This document shows, piece after piece, positions 34,756 to 48,055 of a stretch of 64,000 nt of DNA. Each line of letters opens with the position of its first letter. The first letter of the stretch is position 1. The position numbers were made by a program, and so were the translations under genes. Source of the DNA: Schistosoma mansoni (taxonomy: Eukaryota > Platyhelminthes > Trematoda > Strigeidida > Schistosomatidae); NCBI RefSeq assembly GCF_000237925.1, contig NC_031496.1:28079510-28143509 (forward strand), in the 5' to 3' direction. The notes under the pieces were generated by a model that was not told where the DNA came from, ran no database searches, and saw only the letters and a list, made by a program, of their open reading frames with translations.

Positions 34756-36766
34756 GAATAAATTGAGCATTGGGTAGATTATTGTAAATAAATAATATAT
34801 TTGCAATATCCCAATGAGTAGAAAAATAGATTTTCTGACGTTTCATGACTCAGTGTAAGCCAATTCTTCAGAAGAAGTGAAGTTGTTAATGTGAATGAAG
34901 AAGGATTATCATAGAGCAATATGAATTAATGTTGATGAAATTATAAAAGAAAACTAGAAAACACACTCGGTCTATGCTCCACGAGGGGTAAGTGAGAAGA
35001 TGATTTCTAAAACTCGACTGTTCTGATTAGCATTGAAAATGTGAGTAACAGTTCATGTTGTCGATTGTTTAAAATATAAAAAAGTCGAAATTAATATTCA
35101 CAAATTACTCTGAGATGAATTCTCGAAATTGGACACTAAGAACTAGATAAACATGGAAGTTCATTAGTTTTCAATGACCAATCACTTTAAAAATCCCAGT
35201 TCAACTAGAATTTAATCAGAATGTAAATAGCTTACTAGTAAAATTTCTGGTTACGGTACTAAGGGATACTTATACAAACCTAAAAGGAGAGCATTGGTTC
35301 TCCAAAGTCCTGGTGAAATGTAAGTTAAATAAAGCTTAGTACTACTTGTTCTCCAGCCCAGCCAAATTAACATCACATGTGTATCGCTAAGCTCAGTGAT
35401 GTTACTTGATCAAGAAAAGAAAGGAAAGTATAACAATCTTACCGAATAAACAAAGTGTTTACAAACTATTTAAAACTTAGTCTTGTTTCATAGTGTTTGT
35501 CAACAAACGATTTCATTTGAACGACCAATCATTTTTATAATGGTAGAACAAAATGTGGGTTGGTATCCTGGTGCCATAAATGAAAAAATATTTTAATCAT
35601 ATGACCGTTGAAAATTCACCTCTAATTCTTTTATCACTACGACAATTATTTTTACTATATTGTTAATGTTAAGGTCATTTTCAAGCTATGTATTTGATTG
35701 GTTGGGTTGGATGATTAATTATTTGACCTTTTATATTTAAATGTCATCAATTAACGATTGCCCGATCATTTAATTTGTATCATATCCTATTAGATGTTAT
35801 TTGACTGGTTTTAGGTCGTAAGATTTAATCCCAAAAAGACTGAGGAAGCGCTTTTACTTCTTCTTTGTTCTAAGCCTTACAACTAGGAGAAATGGTTTAT
35901 GGATAGGTGGTAAGCTATTAGTGGCACAATGTATGGAAGAAGACAAAAACTGATAACCGATGAATATTAAGCAGCATTGAAATTAGAGACAATACTGGAT
36001 GAATATCGTACTATAAAGAATTAATGGTATACATGGTTAAAATGAATGCTTTAGTGAGCAAACATAGCGCTGAATTGAAAAATAATTTTGCTCTTTATTC
36101 TATCCTGATACTATGATTTATAATAAAATACATCTTATGTAAATTTCTGGTTTACCAGGGATCTTAGTACCTGTGCAATTGCTCCGTAGGATCGAGCCAT
36201 GGTGTTCAGCTTTTATAATAGCCTGAATGGTAGCTGGTTCTCCTTAAAACCAATGCAAAATCACCCTCTAGCAGAGTATATTTATAAATAATTATTGTGT
36301 AAATGTAAGATGGAGGTGAGCTATCTAATCTCACCTCTCATAGAAACTTGTATCCTCATGATATTGTAGTACTATTGTAGTGCTGTATAGCAAGTATGCT
36401 ATTAACTTGTTCGTGATACATTATGATTGGTGATGAGGACTGAACAACTGTATTACTTAGATCGGTTCCAAAAATCCAAAAATCTCCACAATCCCATACT
36501 GACATTTAAAATAATAGTCAGCGGTAAATGAAGCATGTGTGTTCTTAGTTTACAAAAAAACGAATACTTTACAGGTGAAATCAATAAGTTTAAGATGAGT
36601 AAAAACAGTATTTGTTAACATTTGGATAACGTTATAACTATCACAAGTACGCAATTGTAAGAGTAAAAATCATACGTTTAACATGTTGTTGCTATGATGA
36701 AAGAATTATTTTTTTCACGATAGTTAAATAATTAAATGTTAAAGAATGATTAGCTATTCTGAATTT

Positions 36767-37290
36767 AGCCCCCAAATGCCCTGGTACGGTCGAGAGTGGG
36801 GAGAGTACTCTCTCCCTCTCCAAATGCTCTCACATGGCCACGCGTATACAGCCTCTGCCAGGGAAGTCCTACTCACTGCCTTCTCGTGGCAGGGGTGTTG
36901 TTTATGAAATTGAGAGGACGAAAAGCGAATGTCCGGCGCTTTAACCGGGTTGGTGGACACGGAAAGTTCACCTAGAGGAGTTGGGAAACTCTCATTCCAA
37001 ACCAATGGTACACATGGGTTCCAGGATCTAGAATAAAAAATGGCGTATGAATCAATCGTTGGTCACCGGATATCATGGGACTGCATCTTCTCACGATGCT
37101 CCACTGTCTTGTGGATCAGGTCTTTAGGTCCAAGGCTCCAGGTATGGCCTTCTAAGAATATCACTTGCTTCGGTTTGGGCACCCGGGCAGTATCACAGCC
37201 CTCACACAGATGAAATGAGATTTGTGCGGCGCATATGAATCTGGTGCCCCTTTGTACGAATATTTAAGTGTCCAACTAAACAAATAAATA
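36767..37290 (+). repeat. TAAA-tailed dispersed repeat, full length with target-site duplication
   Basis: From gcccccaaatgccctgg to the tail aaacaaataaata. Flanked by attctgaattt at 36756-36766 and 37291-37301. This defines the ends of the family: about 524 bp, with a 3' A/T-rich tail and an 11-bp duplication, as in LINE-driven retroposition. Confidence 0.85.
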
Positions 37291-37301
37291 ATTCTGAATT
37301 T

Positions 37302-37416
37302 TATATAGTTGAAATCATGAGTCAATTGAAGCTAGACCACAATGGAAAACCTGGAAGCACCGGACGGCCGTTTCGTTTTATTGTGGGACTCCTCCTCCTC
37401 CACAAAACCTCTTTCT
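37302..37416. mobile_element. Short fold-back hammerhead repeat, family B, internally deleted
   Basis: Begins antisense (tatagttgaaatcatgag, tggaaaacctggaagc, ggacggccgtttcg) and ends with the opposite terminus (ccacaaaacctctttct). Flanked by aataattctgaattt at 37287-37301 and 37417-37431, a 15-bp perfect duplication. Confidence 0.8.
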
Positions 37417-37727
37417 AATAATTCTGAATTTATTAAATTGATTGAATTTCGAAAATTGTGAAAAATTCAATCGAATGAATGAAATCTACTTCATGAATAA
37501 AACATTTATTAAACATCGTGGAATAATATTAGTTACGTAAAAATCACCTCCAATGTAAATGAAAAATGAATAAACCTCTCTTGGTAGTAGGTCAACATTC
37601 AGATAGAACAGAAATGTCAACTCAAGAATTATTGTATTCTTTGAGCTGGATTATTTAGTTGCAAAGTTATCATTGTCTTTCTCGACAACATTAGCATTAC
37701 TTATTTCAAAAAACCACATACTTTAAG

Positions 37728-37800
37728 TGCCTAACGCTTTATCCGCTTAGCTACTGAGTCCAAATATAAATTGACTTGTGGAGTCAAATGGAATTTTAAA
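37728..37800 (-). repeat. Hammerhead repeat family A fragment
   Basis: Antisense tRNA-like part only (gcctaacgctttatccgc, ttagctactgagtcc, acttgtggagtcaaatgg), as at 34390-34440. Confidence 0.5.
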
Positions 37801-39329
37801 TTTGTTTTTACGGTTTATTAATATTTGTTCTTAGTTGATGCTAACTACTGTTATTGATCAGTTTCACAGTTATATCTATCTGATAACTACCAGATATGAC
37901 GAAACGTATAACCTGGATTCAATCGCAAGCCACTATTCAACTCTGTTTAAATCTTTGATGGACTGTTACAAATAAACATACTTCTTTATTCACACTATAT
38001 ACTTAAATGCTGATCACTTCTTTTAGATTTTTCATCATGATCCAAGCTAACACTTCTAACCTGGTGTTTTTTTCATTAATACAAATATCCTACATCAATA
38101 TTGTCATAATATCAGCTAGCTTTGTACTAGGTAGGACGATAGATAGAGAGAGGTGGTTAATGTAAGGACAAGGGTATACAAAGTCAAAACGAAACTACTG
38201 ATCTATGCTTTTTTGAAATACTTTGTTCCACCATCTGGAATTTTAAATAAACCTACATGTTGTTGTTCGTACACGAAAAATAAACATTAGAAAAGAAATC
38301 AATCAACACAGAACCACACACCTACGCACACAATAACAGAAACGAATACAAAAATTTGCTGGTAAACATGATTTCTTCCTATTGTACTTATTTCGATTAT
38401 CCAAATTTTAGAATAGTATCAAAATTGTCAAATATAAAGGTTAAAATTGAACTGTTTGGTAAGTGATAGCAACTATTTAAAATTAGGACTTGTAGTTCTA
38501 TTGTTTGTTATTCATGCATTGTAGGGGAGAATATAATTAAAAATAAACATAATGATTAGAGACTATGAAAAAATCCCAAAGACAGGAACTGTGAGCACAT
38601 TCAATCTTGAATATCAACCATGGAAAAACGTGAAATTTCTACGAATATAAATCACAGAAAAAAGTACGTTCGGTATACAAGATAAATGTGAGAATACTCA
38701 AAAGCAGGCATATTCACCCGTAATGATTTTCAAACAGAATAAAAGTACATCTAGGATACTGCTGAGAATTACAATCCAACTTAATTATAGAGTTTCGTCT
38801 CTAATGGTAACATCGAAACAGGTCACTTAGGATCCAATATGTCCCAATATATATTGATCATTTACAGTCCTAATTATCAACAGTAGGAAAAGCACAAATC
38901 TTTACGAATAATAGTAATAACATATCTAATTATCATTAAATATGTTAATAGTCATCTTGATTAATTGAATTAAGTGTTCTCTTTTTTTTTAGAAAAGACC
39001 TCTTGTCCACAATACAAAAAATGAGATTATTCACACTATTTTCCCCTCTAAATGAAACATATTTTTCAAAGATCAATGACCTTACTTGATACATTGTGAT
39101 CAAATTTGTATTCATTAGCTGTTAGGTAGGTGAGAATCATGTTTATAACTAATTAATCTGTCAGAATAAACAGGTTAATACCAGTAGGGTTTATTAATCT
39201 ACTTCATACATACATATATACTCCATGTTTTTCAATAGTGACATGTTTCTGAGGTTAAATGATCAGTCAATGCTTTGGTGTTTTAGAATTTTTAGTCAGT
39301 TTATTTGATTTCTCAACAAAACGGTAATC

Positions 39330-39775
39330 TTATAGTTGAATTCATGAGTAAACTGGAGCTAGAGAACCATGGAAAACCTGGAAGCATTAGACGGCCGTTT
39401 CGTCCTAGTGTGTGACTCCTCAACAGTGCGCATCTATGATCTCGCCTCGCGAGATTCGGACCGAGGACCTATCAGTCTCGCGTGCGAGCGCTTAACTTTT
39501 AGACCGACAAGCCGGCATCCAACGGTGTTAATGTCTAACTTCTACCGACCCACGAAATTGAGCAACCGTCGACCATTATCTTCAGTGAGTTACTATCCCA
39601 CAACAGACCCGGGTTCAAATCTCGCGAGGCGGGGTCGTTGATGCGCACTGCTGAGGAGTCCCACGATGGGACGAAACGGACGTCCAGTGCTTCCAGGTTT
39701 TCCATGGTTGTCTAGCTTCAATTGACTCATGAATTCAACTATAAAATTACTAAAATCTCCACAAACCCCCTTCTG
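39330..39775. mobile_element. Fold-back hammerhead insertion, family B (antisense + sense)
   Basis: Flanked by a perfect 12-bp duplication aaaacggtaatc (39318-39329, 39776-39787). The antisense arm 39330-about 39600 includes hammerhead, tRNA-like boxes and the ggtgttaatgtctaac block. The sense arm from about 39608 has ctcgcgaggcgggg, hammerhead 39645-39690, tail and the terminal ccacaaacccccttctg. The antisense hammerhead has lost C3 of the core; the sense one is intact. Confidence 0.88.
39645..39690 (+). ncRNA. Hammerhead ribozyme motif, family B, intact
   Basis: Stem I GCACUG (39645-39650) with CAGUGC (39685-39690), six pairs; core CUGAGGA 39651-39657; stem II GUCCCA/UGGGAC, six pairs with a CGA loop; GAAA; helix III ACG/CGU; cleavage triplet GUC, cut expected after 39684. 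All conserved type I core bases are present. Of the family B motifs this is the best candidate for self-cleavage. Confidence 0.8.
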
Positions 39776-41371
39776 AAAACGGTAATCGTTTAAAAACGTC
39801 TTAGTTATGAGTTGATTTTTGATTATTGGTTTATATAATTGTAAACATAATTTCCTTAATTAAATGTTCACATTTGTACATTATTTATTTAATCAATAAT
39901 CAATAGTTGTTTAAGAATCAATAATTCATAATTGACATTATTGAGAAAACATTAAGTAAAATACAATAATTGTATATTACACTAATTGATTTCCGATTGC
40001 TTATAACGGGTAAGTCATTATTGAACTTTGTTAATAAGAATAAAATTAAATAATTTTGAATCTGAGTGATTTAGGTACGAAACATAGTGGACCCACCAGT
40101 TCCCACAAGAGCTCTTATAGAACATCGTAACTTATGTTCAAGGTTTTCGGATGTCTACTTTTGACAATTGAACGTGAAAATATAGACCAAGCCACCTCTA
40201 GTTAATTAGGCAAGTGAGGATGTTGTTGTCAATCGAGTTCTGTCGATCAATCTGCATTATTACCACTATTTCAATTGAATAAATACGGAAACTATCATAT
40301 TTTCATTTTAGATTATTGGAGGCAGTCGACAAGAAACCCTGAACCTGGGCTTTATGCTAGTTGCCAGCCGTCAACAAGGTGAACTTGAAATCTATAAAGA
40401 ACTTGAGCTCTGTGGCATTCTAACCCATTTCAAATTATTTCACTCTGAGATGTTTCCACTGATCTATTTAGGGACAACTTACCTCTTTCAGGATTGAAAT
40501 ATCTATATTACTTGATAACAGAATAGTGAACAATGTCATGTTTGTCTATTCCTTAAATGGTCAATGTTAACACCTCACACTATGAGCTAGAGTGATCGGA
40601 GTTCGAACCACTTGAAGAGCTTCGATTTCCTCAAGATTCTAGATGCTTCTTGTTGGTGAGTTACGATTAGCACAAAACCTGGATCCAAGGTTTCCTTTCT
40701 AATAACTCCAAGAATTTCAAACCTCAAAATAAGTAAAATGGCTGAGGATATGACTCAGTAGTATACATGCACTTAGTCTTTATTTACTACCACATGAGAT
40801 AACACAAAATCGACTATTCTCCTCTTATCGCTGAGTTTTTTGTAAAGGTGTATATAATTTAATAGAGCACTAGATACCCGTATTGTTTACATTTAATAAG
40901 CCACAAAACTTCACACACAAACTGCCTTATATGTGATCATTCCTTTGACCTTCAGAACTAGCACGATAACTTTTAACTATCAGTCTGTTTATGTGACATA
41001 TTCCAATCTTCAACTATTGTAAATGATAATTTGATGTCGAACTTTCTATTTCACTGATTTAACAAGTTATAATTTGTGACCAAAAATTCAAAAGCCTAGT
41101 AACCAGTACTCACGAGCTCACTTATATTCATAGAGTCATTTCGTATACTCCACAAAATCACATGATATCACTTATCGATGAAAACTATCTATAGTCTATT
41201 TTTCTTGATAATAACTAATTTACCAGTCGCCACATTGAATAACGTCAAATAATAATAACAGACAAATCTAGTAAAACAATGCATTAATTATATTACGTCA
41301 TTTAAAACATGAAAACTATTTATTTCATTTATTTATCGGAATTGAAAATATCAAACGAAACAATTAGATTA

Positions 41372-41594
41372 TTTTCAGAAGGGGATTGGTTGAAGTTAGA
41401 CATTAACACCGTCGAATACCGGCTCAGTGACCTAGAGGTTAAGCGTTCGCACGCCAGGCTGATAGGTCTTGAGTTCGAACCCGGCGGGCGGGATCGTGGA
41501 TTCTCACTGCTGAGGAGTCCCACACTAGAATGAAACGGCCGTCCAGGTTTTTCATGGTGGTCTAACTTTAGTTGACTCATGAATTCAACTATTA
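41372..41594 (+). mobile_element. Hammerhead SINE-like repeat, family B, 5'-shortened
   Basis: Flanked by aattagatta at 41362-41371 and 41595-41604. Begins tttcagaagggg, jumps to attggttgaagttagac, then A box ggctcagtgacc, B box gagttcgaaccc, worn hammerhead near 41505-41550, and tail to tcaactatt. Marks the true ends of the family. Confidence 0.8.
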
Positions 41595-41904
41595 AATTAG
41601 ATTAATAATTGAGTGCTATCGATTCGTGGTAGGCTCAGATATCTTCTAATTTTTATTTTATGATTTACAACTTAAATAACAGTATTTTCACTCATAATTT
41701 ATAGATCATCCATAAAAAAGTTACTAGGTGTTCGGAGATTGTATAATTTCAAATGGTCTAAATCATGGGTGTTGAATTTAGTTAAGAGAGCTGGTGAAAG
41801 CCTCTGAAACATTGGACAATTGTTTCATCTTTTGTAGTATAAAGTTACGGCTCTCTTGAAAACAAACACAGGTCTTAGGAAATATTTGATAAAAATTTAT
41901 CAAT

Positions 41905-42029
41905 TTCAGAAGGGGTTTTCTGTGGAAATTATAGTAATTTTAGTAGTTGAGTTCATGATTCAATTGAAGCTAGACCACCAGGTTTTCCATGTTTGTCTAG
42001 GTTCAATTGACTTATGATCTCAACTATTT
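41905..42029. mobile_element. Minimal fold-back of family B tails
   Basis: cagaaggggttttctgtgg ... gttgagttcatgattcaattg then accaccaggttttccatg and gtctaggttcaattgac ... gatctcaac. Only tail blocks remain, in inverted orientation: a 125-bp hairpin with the hammerhead and tRNA-like body gone. Confidence 0.7.
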
Positions 42030-42144
42030 AAATAAACTTATTAGGTTGAAGGTAATGAGCTCGATGTTAACTAAACCTGAATGTTTAGGATTTGTATACT
42101 GCAACAAAACACTTATCGAAAGCTAAATGGTTTTTGTTATATCG

Positions 42145-42625
42145 ATTGAGTGAGTGCTTGCCCAGTTGATACACATGACGTGATGAGAGGAGTGAATTAT
42201 CGATCAGAGGAATGATACACAAAAGCCGTATGAGCAGTTTTGAGTACTTATCAGTATTGCTTTCTGCCTAGCCCAGTCAGTTAAGTCCAGAACACCAATA
42301 ACAACCTCTGCAATATGAATCATTATTCCCAAACATACTGGGTTTATATACCAACCAAACAGACCACATCGTACCATAAAATAGAAAATAGCATATGTAC
42401 AAGATTTAGAAAAATGTGGCTGTGAATAGGGAGAACGGTAATTAATGGACTCGGTATAACTCAGGAATGGTAAATCGTATAATAATAGTCTATAGGTCAA
42501 AATAAAGCTCACAATGAAAGGAAACATGAATATGAATAGTTTAGTTACTTAACAATTAGGAAATATACATATAATATTGGTTCATAGATAGTTCTCAAAG
42601 TTACCATTCACAAATCACTTCAGGA
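42145..42625 (-). mobile_element. Penelope-like element, internally deleted copy
   Basis: 42215-42365 matches 59518-59685, and 42385-42625 matches 60710-60975, in the same order and orientation. The roughly 1-kb stretch between, which holds the GIY-YIG domain in the 59-kb copy, is absent. The frame MTYRLLLYDLPFL is shared. Confidence 0.75.
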
Positions 42626-44030
42626 TATAACAGTTTTTATTCGCTAACTCACTAAAGCCAGTCTTTAATGAAAATCATAAGCCATAGCTTATGAAAAAAG
42701 AGAAATGTAAACTTGATAAGAAAACTTATTTTAAATATTTTGAACTAAATAAATCAATTAGTGATTTACATTAAATTATATAATTTCATATTAAAAATGT
42801 ATTATGTATGTATCGTATATTACTATGATTGTTATCAACAGGTGTACATAGACAAATGTATTGTAATGTCTGTTGCTATGTTAAGTTCATACAATTTATT
42901 ATAACTTTTGGACTAACCAACTTATCCGTTTTCCTCAAGCTACATTTTGACTACACTTTAATGGCCCGACATATGAATCCAGTTCGGTCGTATGAACGAT
43001 TGCTGTCGAAATAAACATATCACCAATCCTCATGTATAGTCATTGACTTAACTCGCATTAGTGAGGAACAGAATTAAATAAGTTAAATACGAGAATAAGT
43101 TTGAATACGTATATTTTTTATAATCATTGTTTGGTAAGAGAAATAAAACAAAATGACGCGCAATGGAGAAGATGAGTGATCCGACTCGATTTAACCAAGC
43201 GTGAATCGATATTTATAGTCGAACAAAAGTAAGCTACATGTATGTGATGAGTAAAGATAAGAAATGCACACACATACGGTCATATAAAAGTAGTCATGGT
43301 TAATAAACGAATAGTTGATGAGGTCGAGATGTGACTCAAGAAGGATGAATAAATTGACCCGCCCGAAAGCTAGAATAAGCTATGTAGGCTTAGCATAGCA
43401 ACTGACACTACAGTATAACATTTGTTATAAATTACAGATAAATTACATCTTGTCTGTTCAAGCGTAATTTTGAACAATAATTGAAGTACGTTAGTGAAGG
43501 CTTTCAGCTGTTCCAGTAAAGTGTAAATCAATGATCACTATCATTGTGAAAAATAATATTAAACTCCAAATTACTGATGTAGTTTCATAAGAGGGGAACA
43601 ACTTTCAATATGCATCATTGACATAGTGTACTATGAAATATATACTATTCTATCCATACATATCGTTTGGATTCGAAAGACAATGACTGAATTTTGAACT
43701 GTATTGCTGGGCACCGACTCAACGATACAAAATGGTTAACAATTTTTCACGAGACCTGAAACTCCCTGGTCCAAGACCTGAAAGTGTAGTAGCTGAGAAA
43801 TGTTGAGATGTCCTACACTTGTACCAAATAGCTGTTCACCGTTTGATGTCTTTCAGTGGAGCACCAACGAAGATTATTCAGCGACAAATAAAATCAACAG
43901 ATAATGCTTCCAGTTAGAACACTGAAATTTAAGGTTTAAAAATAAACTTACATTTGATTGAGTGATGGCAAAATCTACATATAATCAAAGTGAAACCGTA
44001 GGATTTCATAGTGAGTATCATACTACTTTG

Positions 44031-44965
44031 ATTTAGCTGGCTTCACTTCATTATTCTCCACTGTCATTGTTAGGTCTTCCACGTATTTCTACTTGTCAGC
44101 TCTAACGCTCTTTTTAATTCTCTTCTTTGCTTCTGTGCATTCAGCTTGTTCCTTGACTTCCTGTGTTCTTTTTGATTGTTGTCTTCTTTCTCTCTTGAAT
44201 CTTGTCCAGTGTTTTCATAGAGATCCGTTCCCTATGATGATACATCTTGTGACCCAGAACCTCCTGACATTTTAAAGTTAATACTTCATTGATCCCTTTC
44301 CAATTATTCTCAATAGTAGTTTTTTCTTCTTCCAATAGATCTTGTAAGGCTTGGAACATGTTGTTGAGAGCTTTCTTGAATTGGTTGAGTTTGTGAGTAT
44401 TTCAAAGGAAGGCTGTATTGAACCTTTGTAATGCTGTTCCCCCAGTTGTCCAGTGTTTTTCTAGCTTCAGTTTCATCTTGGCCAAAACCGGGTGGTGATC
44501 TGTAGCCATGTTAGCACTTCACCTAGTTCTCATATCTTTCATTGTGCTTTGGAATTTTTTGTTGATACAAATATGATCTATCTGGTTCTCTGTGGTATGG
44601 TCCGATGAGACCCGTGTAGCTTTGTATATGCGTTTGTGTGGAAATATTTTGCCGCCTATAACCAATTTGTTGAATGCACATAGATTTTCAAATCTTTCCT
44701 CATTTTCATTTCTCTCTCCTAGCCCATGTCATCCCATTATATCTTTATATCCTGTGTTGTACACTCCGACTTTAGTATTTAGATCTCCCATCAGGATGAT
44801 GAGGTCCTTTCGTGAACATTTCGCTGTAATTGATTGCAGCCTTTTGTAGAACTGATCTTTATTGTCGTTGTTGCCATCATTGCTGAGTGCATAACATTCA
44901 TCGTGATTCCCTCCTTTGCTTTGAAGGACGCTTTGATGATCTTGGTGTTATATCACGACGAGAAT
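44031..44965 (-). mobile_element. RTE-like LINE fragment, apurinic-type endonuclease domain
   Basis: Minus strand reads DLIILMGDLNTKVGVYNTG, HGLGERNENEERFENLCAFN, FPHKRIYKATRVSSDHTTEN, QIDHICINKKF, DHHPVLAKMKLKLEKHW and QALQDLLEEEKTTIE. GDxN, the H-K/T-W-like block, Q-I-D-H-I-x-I and the final D-H-x-P/S-V make an APE-type LINE endonuclease of the RTE clade. RT is missing. At least one stop and one frame change are present, so it is inactive. Confidence 0.85.
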
Positions 44966-45881
44966 AGTGAATGGTAACTGTTGGGATCTATTTCTGGACT
45001 AATACTATACATATATCTTTATTGTATTATTTTAATGTCTGACAAATAAAACAGAAGAAAACTACGCTTATACAAAATTACATAAGAATAAACATCTTTA
45101 ATGAGACAAGATAATGCTTTAACTGTATGTAAATCTATTTTCACCTAATGATTTGCTAGTTTCTATAACCAATGTTTATTGCTTCCAATGGGCATCCAAT
45201 GTTGAAAACTATTTTACTCGTGAACTAATCAGTGGTGGTCTAACATTAATCGGTTCATGATCTCCACGTACGTTCGACCTTCATTTTAATCTAAGTTTTA
45301 TATTTAAATTGAATCTTATTCAATGATCACTACACAAACAGTTTATAATGGTCAATTTTCCATCTTTATAACAGCCGTCAAATAACATTCTACGATATAA
45401 TGTGAATCAATATTTTTCATATTTTCTTATCGATTCTAGTGTTCATAGTGTTCATAACAGATTTGCGCAGTCACATATTTTCTATCTAAAAAAAAACCCA
45501 ATCGATATAATGATAAGAGGGAATAAGTAGATAATAGCTGGAAGGAACATTATCAGGCGATTTGAACAAAGAATGGAGTGTTTATCGCTTGGTGAATCAT
45601 ACCAATGAAGGATAGGCGAAAAAAATAACAACGGTTGACATAATTAAAAAAATAACCGTTTAACTATTAATGATTGATATAACTGGGTCATTAATAAACA
45701 GTAAGATGATATTTCCATTAGACTTTATGGATTTTGTTTTCCTTTCAGTAACATACTATAGCTACCGTTAACAATATAAACAGAATCAACATGTTTACTA
45801 CTAAAACCAATTTAGAAACATTTCCAAAATAGTTAACCCAGATGACTATTATGTAACATAAAATAACTGTTTCAGAAAACA

Positions 45882-45883
45882 TG

Positions 45884-45918
<35 letters not shown>
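45882..45918. repeat. (TA)n microsatellite
   Basis: About 17 AT units with one break at the left. Confidence 0.9.
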
Positions 45919-45921
<3 letters not shown>

Positions 45922-46104
45922 TCATCCGAGGAGATCTTTATTAAGTGACTGTAGTCATATTGGTAAGCTAAAGGAGAATGCATCAAAAAACGGGAATCAG
46001 GTAATCCCTCCTAAACAACTCTACCTGAAATCTAAATTTGATACTTGGTAAAGTTTTATATCTTCACTGCTGTGAAGTTCCATACTTTGATTTACCAACT
46101 ATTT

Positions 46105-46215
46105 ATTTTTTTAAATTCATTCAGTATTGTTTGTTCGAATCTTCTCATCGATTTGTTAGGCCTGCAACTGGTCAGTCTCTAATTGGCATATGTACATACT
46201 GTGCGTATTGCCTCC
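46105..46215 (-). repeat. Hammerhead repeat family A fragment
   Basis: Antisense block only: ttcagtattgtttgttcg, aatcttctcatcgat, ctgcaactggtcagtctc, attggcatatgtacatac, gcgtattgcct. Matches the end regions at 51037-51120. Confidence 0.7.
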
Positions 46216-47924
46216 TATGTCAAATTGATAAGTCTATGCTTAATAAAGATTTAAAGCTAACAAGGTATGAAAAGACCCATTAACGTACAAATTCACGAGG
46301 GCTTTCCATATAATATTTTCGTCAAATTGGTTATATTTACTAAAAATCCAGATGGAACTGAGAACTAAGATGAATCGCACAGACGGTCACTTAATACATG
46401 TGTTTACATAAATCAATATACTGACGTTCGTATGTGTTATAGATATTTCCCATTTGTGAAAAATAGCTGTGGTATTCATCGCTTTTATTACATAAATTAC
46501 CTCCATGTTTAAAACGAATGTAGCTTAAGTGTACCAAGAAATCAATGTTCTGTATGAAAATTAGTAGGAAGAAGTTATCTATACCTGTTTGTTATGAACA
46601 TGTCCAGTTATAGAGTAGCCCTGATGAAAAACACAAATGTATATAAACATTAGGTCTTGAAATGTGATAGCTAGTGAAAATTAGACTTTAATATACAGTA
46701 ATCATTCATTAAATGAATGGAAAAATAACCAAAAGCATTAGATGGGGATACACTTGATGAATATTGAAAACGTTGAGAATAATCTAAGTCATAATGATAC
46801 ATGCATTCTATAATTCAATATGACCGGAAACAAGTCAGCCTGATAGTCTGGCTTTAATTTTATATATTGAATATATTATGGTGCGGGTTACTGATATCCA
46901 CATCAGTAGTATATGGTGATGGTCGGGCATTGAATGTATTTCAGTAGATCGATAAGGAGAGAACGGGAACGGCACGTAATTGGTACGAAAATGCATAGAA
47001 AATTATAATCGGTGACCTTGGACGGATATTTGCAGAAGAAACAGTCAAATTGAGACAATTGATTGATAGTTTGCAAATTAACTATTCACGATATGGTTCT
47101 CATATTTTAATGAAATAGTCGGTAATTTTGTACTATAATGCATTAGATTGTTCCCACCCGTGTTCTTGTCCACTACAATATGACCTACGAAATCTGTATT
47201 TAATAATCGTTTACATTTATAATGAATTGTATCAATCCTTATTTTGTGCAAAATATTCTCGAATATTAGTATTTAAGATAGTTCCACGGGAAAAATTGCG
47301 CGTTTTGCTAACTATTTGCTTGTTTGGTGTTCATTTATTGCAAACATTACGCTAATGATACGGATTCCTTCCTCCATAATTATTCTATCAAATTAAATGA
47401 TTAACCACAGTCAGTAAAATTCATACTACGTTTCCGCTGTTATGTAAGTATTTAAGCAAATCCACGTAGCTGAGATATATTAGATGGAATAGGTTTAACA
47501 TGATACATTCAGTTCCTGGCTGGTATCTAACATAAATATACACGATTTCTCACTGTATTAAATTATGCTGACTTGTCTGAAACTATCCTAGAAACCAATA
47601 CGATAGTAAACAACAACCATTTAATCCTTTATATAAGATTAGTTCTCAGTCAACATATATTAGCCAATATTACACTGATTGATAACAGTGTATTAACTAG
47701 TATGTCATGGTTGTTTAGTCACTTATGCTAATCAAAGTATATTGATTATGTAAAATTGTAGTCATTGTTCAGCAATGACTCAGAATGTACCCACTTTCTA
47801 TACTACGCGGTTGGAGGCAAACAGTGGGAATCATTGAGTACAGGTCCTATTTTAGTTGAGTTTTAACTTAAAGGGATAGCTTCTATTCAAGTAAATCAGC
47901 GGTTAAGTTTTTGATTATGCAATT

Positions 47925-48055
47925 AGATGAAGTGAGTTTGAATCCCAGCAGGACCATCAATTCCCTCAAGATTAACTATACATTTTTCTAATGAGTACTA
48001 ACTAAAATGAAATTTATAACCTGGAATTCCTAACGATTCCACCCGATCGTCTAGA
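47925..48055 (+). repeat. Worn tRNA-like repeat with hammerhead-like end (low confidence)
   Basis: B-box-like gagtttgaatcccagcagg, then ttccctcaagatta, ctaatgagta, atgaaat and acctggaatt in an order like families A and C. Core bases are changed. Confidence 0.3.

Noticed and set aside
34795-34915. Penelope terminal sequence (ctgacgtttcatgactcagtg)
   Set aside because: Suggestive wording only; no second copy in the window to confirm.
39369-39641. 90-codon open frame MENLEALDGRF...
   Set aside because: A reading of the antisense arm of a family B repeat; the same wording recurs at 56356.
42204-42527. 107-codon open frame
   Set aside because: Part of the internally deleted Penelope copy; the same frame start occurs at 60.8 kb.
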